A stretch of DNA of 64,000 nt from CAIUMH01 sp963758555 (GTDB lineage: Bacteria; Actinomycetota; Acidimicrobiia; Acidimicrobiales; RAAP-2). The notes below the pieces were generated by a model that saw nothing but the letters and a program-made list of their open reading frames with translations, was not told where the DNA came from and did no database searches. Below, in pieces: positions 63,878-64,000 of this stretch. The DNA lies in NCBI GenBank assembly GCA_963758555.1, contig CAVWVW010000003.1, positions 1,302,001 to 1,366,000 on the forward strand, given 5' to 3'. The translations under genes and the position numbers were made by a program. Each line of letters begins with the position of its first letter. Position 1 is the first letter of the stretch.

Positions 63878-64000
63878 TGTTCGGCGGAGGAGGCGGCTTC
63901 GGCGGAGGGGGCCGGCCGGGAGCGGCGCAGCCAGGGCTGCCCTTCGGCGGCATCCCGAGCGAGCTCCAAGAGGGCGTCGACGCCACCTTGGCCACCGAGC
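63874..64000 (+). CDS. ABC exporter half-transporter, subunit B (N-terminus only)
   Basis: 42 codons before the window ends. It starts with a Gly-rich segment MMFGGGGGFGGGGRPGAAQP, then GLPFGGIPSELQEGVDATLA, which I know from the second subunit of actinobacterial heterodimeric exporters. It overlaps the end of subunit A by four bases. The ATPase domain, where the intact catalytic glutamate should be, is outside the window. Confidence 0.75.
   Translation, partial: MMFGGGGGFGGGGRPGAAQPGLPFGGIPSELQEGVDATLATE

Noticed and set aside
1..64000. CRISPR arrays, insertion sequences, prophage genes, rRNA or tRNA genes
   Set aside because: No regular short repeats, transposase or phage motifs, or recognisable RNA genes were seen by eye; small tRNAs could still be missed without a covariance search.

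Overview
The window is high-GC DNA with dense, often overlapping genes (ATGA, GTGA and TGATG junctions), frequent GTG starts and several -10-like hexamers placed where a leaderless transcript would need them. The proteins are actinobacterial in type: a PASTA-domain Ser/Thr kinase, GatCAB, ClpS next to a DUF2017 protein, a mycobacterial-type SerC, an ImuA'-ImuB-DnaE2 mutasome with a TCGAAC-N4-GTTCGA LexA box, and a DUF385/F420-type reductase. I read it as chromosome of an Actinomycetota member, possibly Acidimicrobiia; the phylum is well supported, the class is inference. No rRNA, tRNA, CRISPR array, insertion sequence or phage gene was seen.

Layout. 0-10 kb: amino-acid biosynthesis (serA partial, an aspartate-type aminotransferase, serC, ilvC-ilvN-ilvB, ilvD), with a GT-C-like membrane protein in the middle. 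The ilvB leader encodes a 14-residue peptide ending in a Val/Ile/Leu run, followed by a terminator-like hairpin: a transcription attenuator. 10-17 kb: esterase-gatC-gatAB (GatA and GatB fused in one frame), an SCP2-like protein, and a PASTA kinase overlapping a small Cys/His protein. 17-20.5 kb: branched-chain amino-acid-type ABC importer (livF, livG, fused livH-livM) without a binding protein. 20.7-28.6 kb: ligA, mnmA, cysteine desulfurase, a gabD-like dehydrogenase, sirtuin, YceI and a divergent MarR regulator. 28.6-36.8 kb: ileS, acetyltransferase, HAD phosphatase, Gpx, quinone oxidoreductase, SDR, DUF5522 protein and alanine dehydrogenase. 36.9-43.4 kb: an amine (probably putrescine) uptake and breakdown locus with permease, aminoaldehyde dehydrogenase, Lrp regulator, class III aminotransferase and FAD amine oxidase. 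43.5-45.7 kb: two adjacent secreted paralogs built of internal repeats. 45.9-52.6 kb: imuA'-imuB-dnaE2 with a Rieske oxygenase and a channel-like membrane protein downstream. 52.6-57.8 kb: clpS, DUF2017, SRAP/YedK, F420-type reductase, threonine dehydratase-like enzyme, MFS transporter and methyltransferase. 58-61.5 kb: nucleobase salvage (NCS1 permease, phosphoribosyltransferase, cytosine-deaminase-like protein, upp). 61.6-64 kb: a MarR regulator and a heterodimeric ABC exporter, cut by the window end.

A caution: seven conserved genes (aminotransferase, serC, ilvC, ileS, lrp, the Rieske oxygenase and dnaE2) are broken by nine frameshifts. Each is repaired by removing exactly one base. Because ileS, ilvC and serC are core genes, I treat these as residual single-base insertion errors in the sequence and annotate full-length genes, not pseudogenes.
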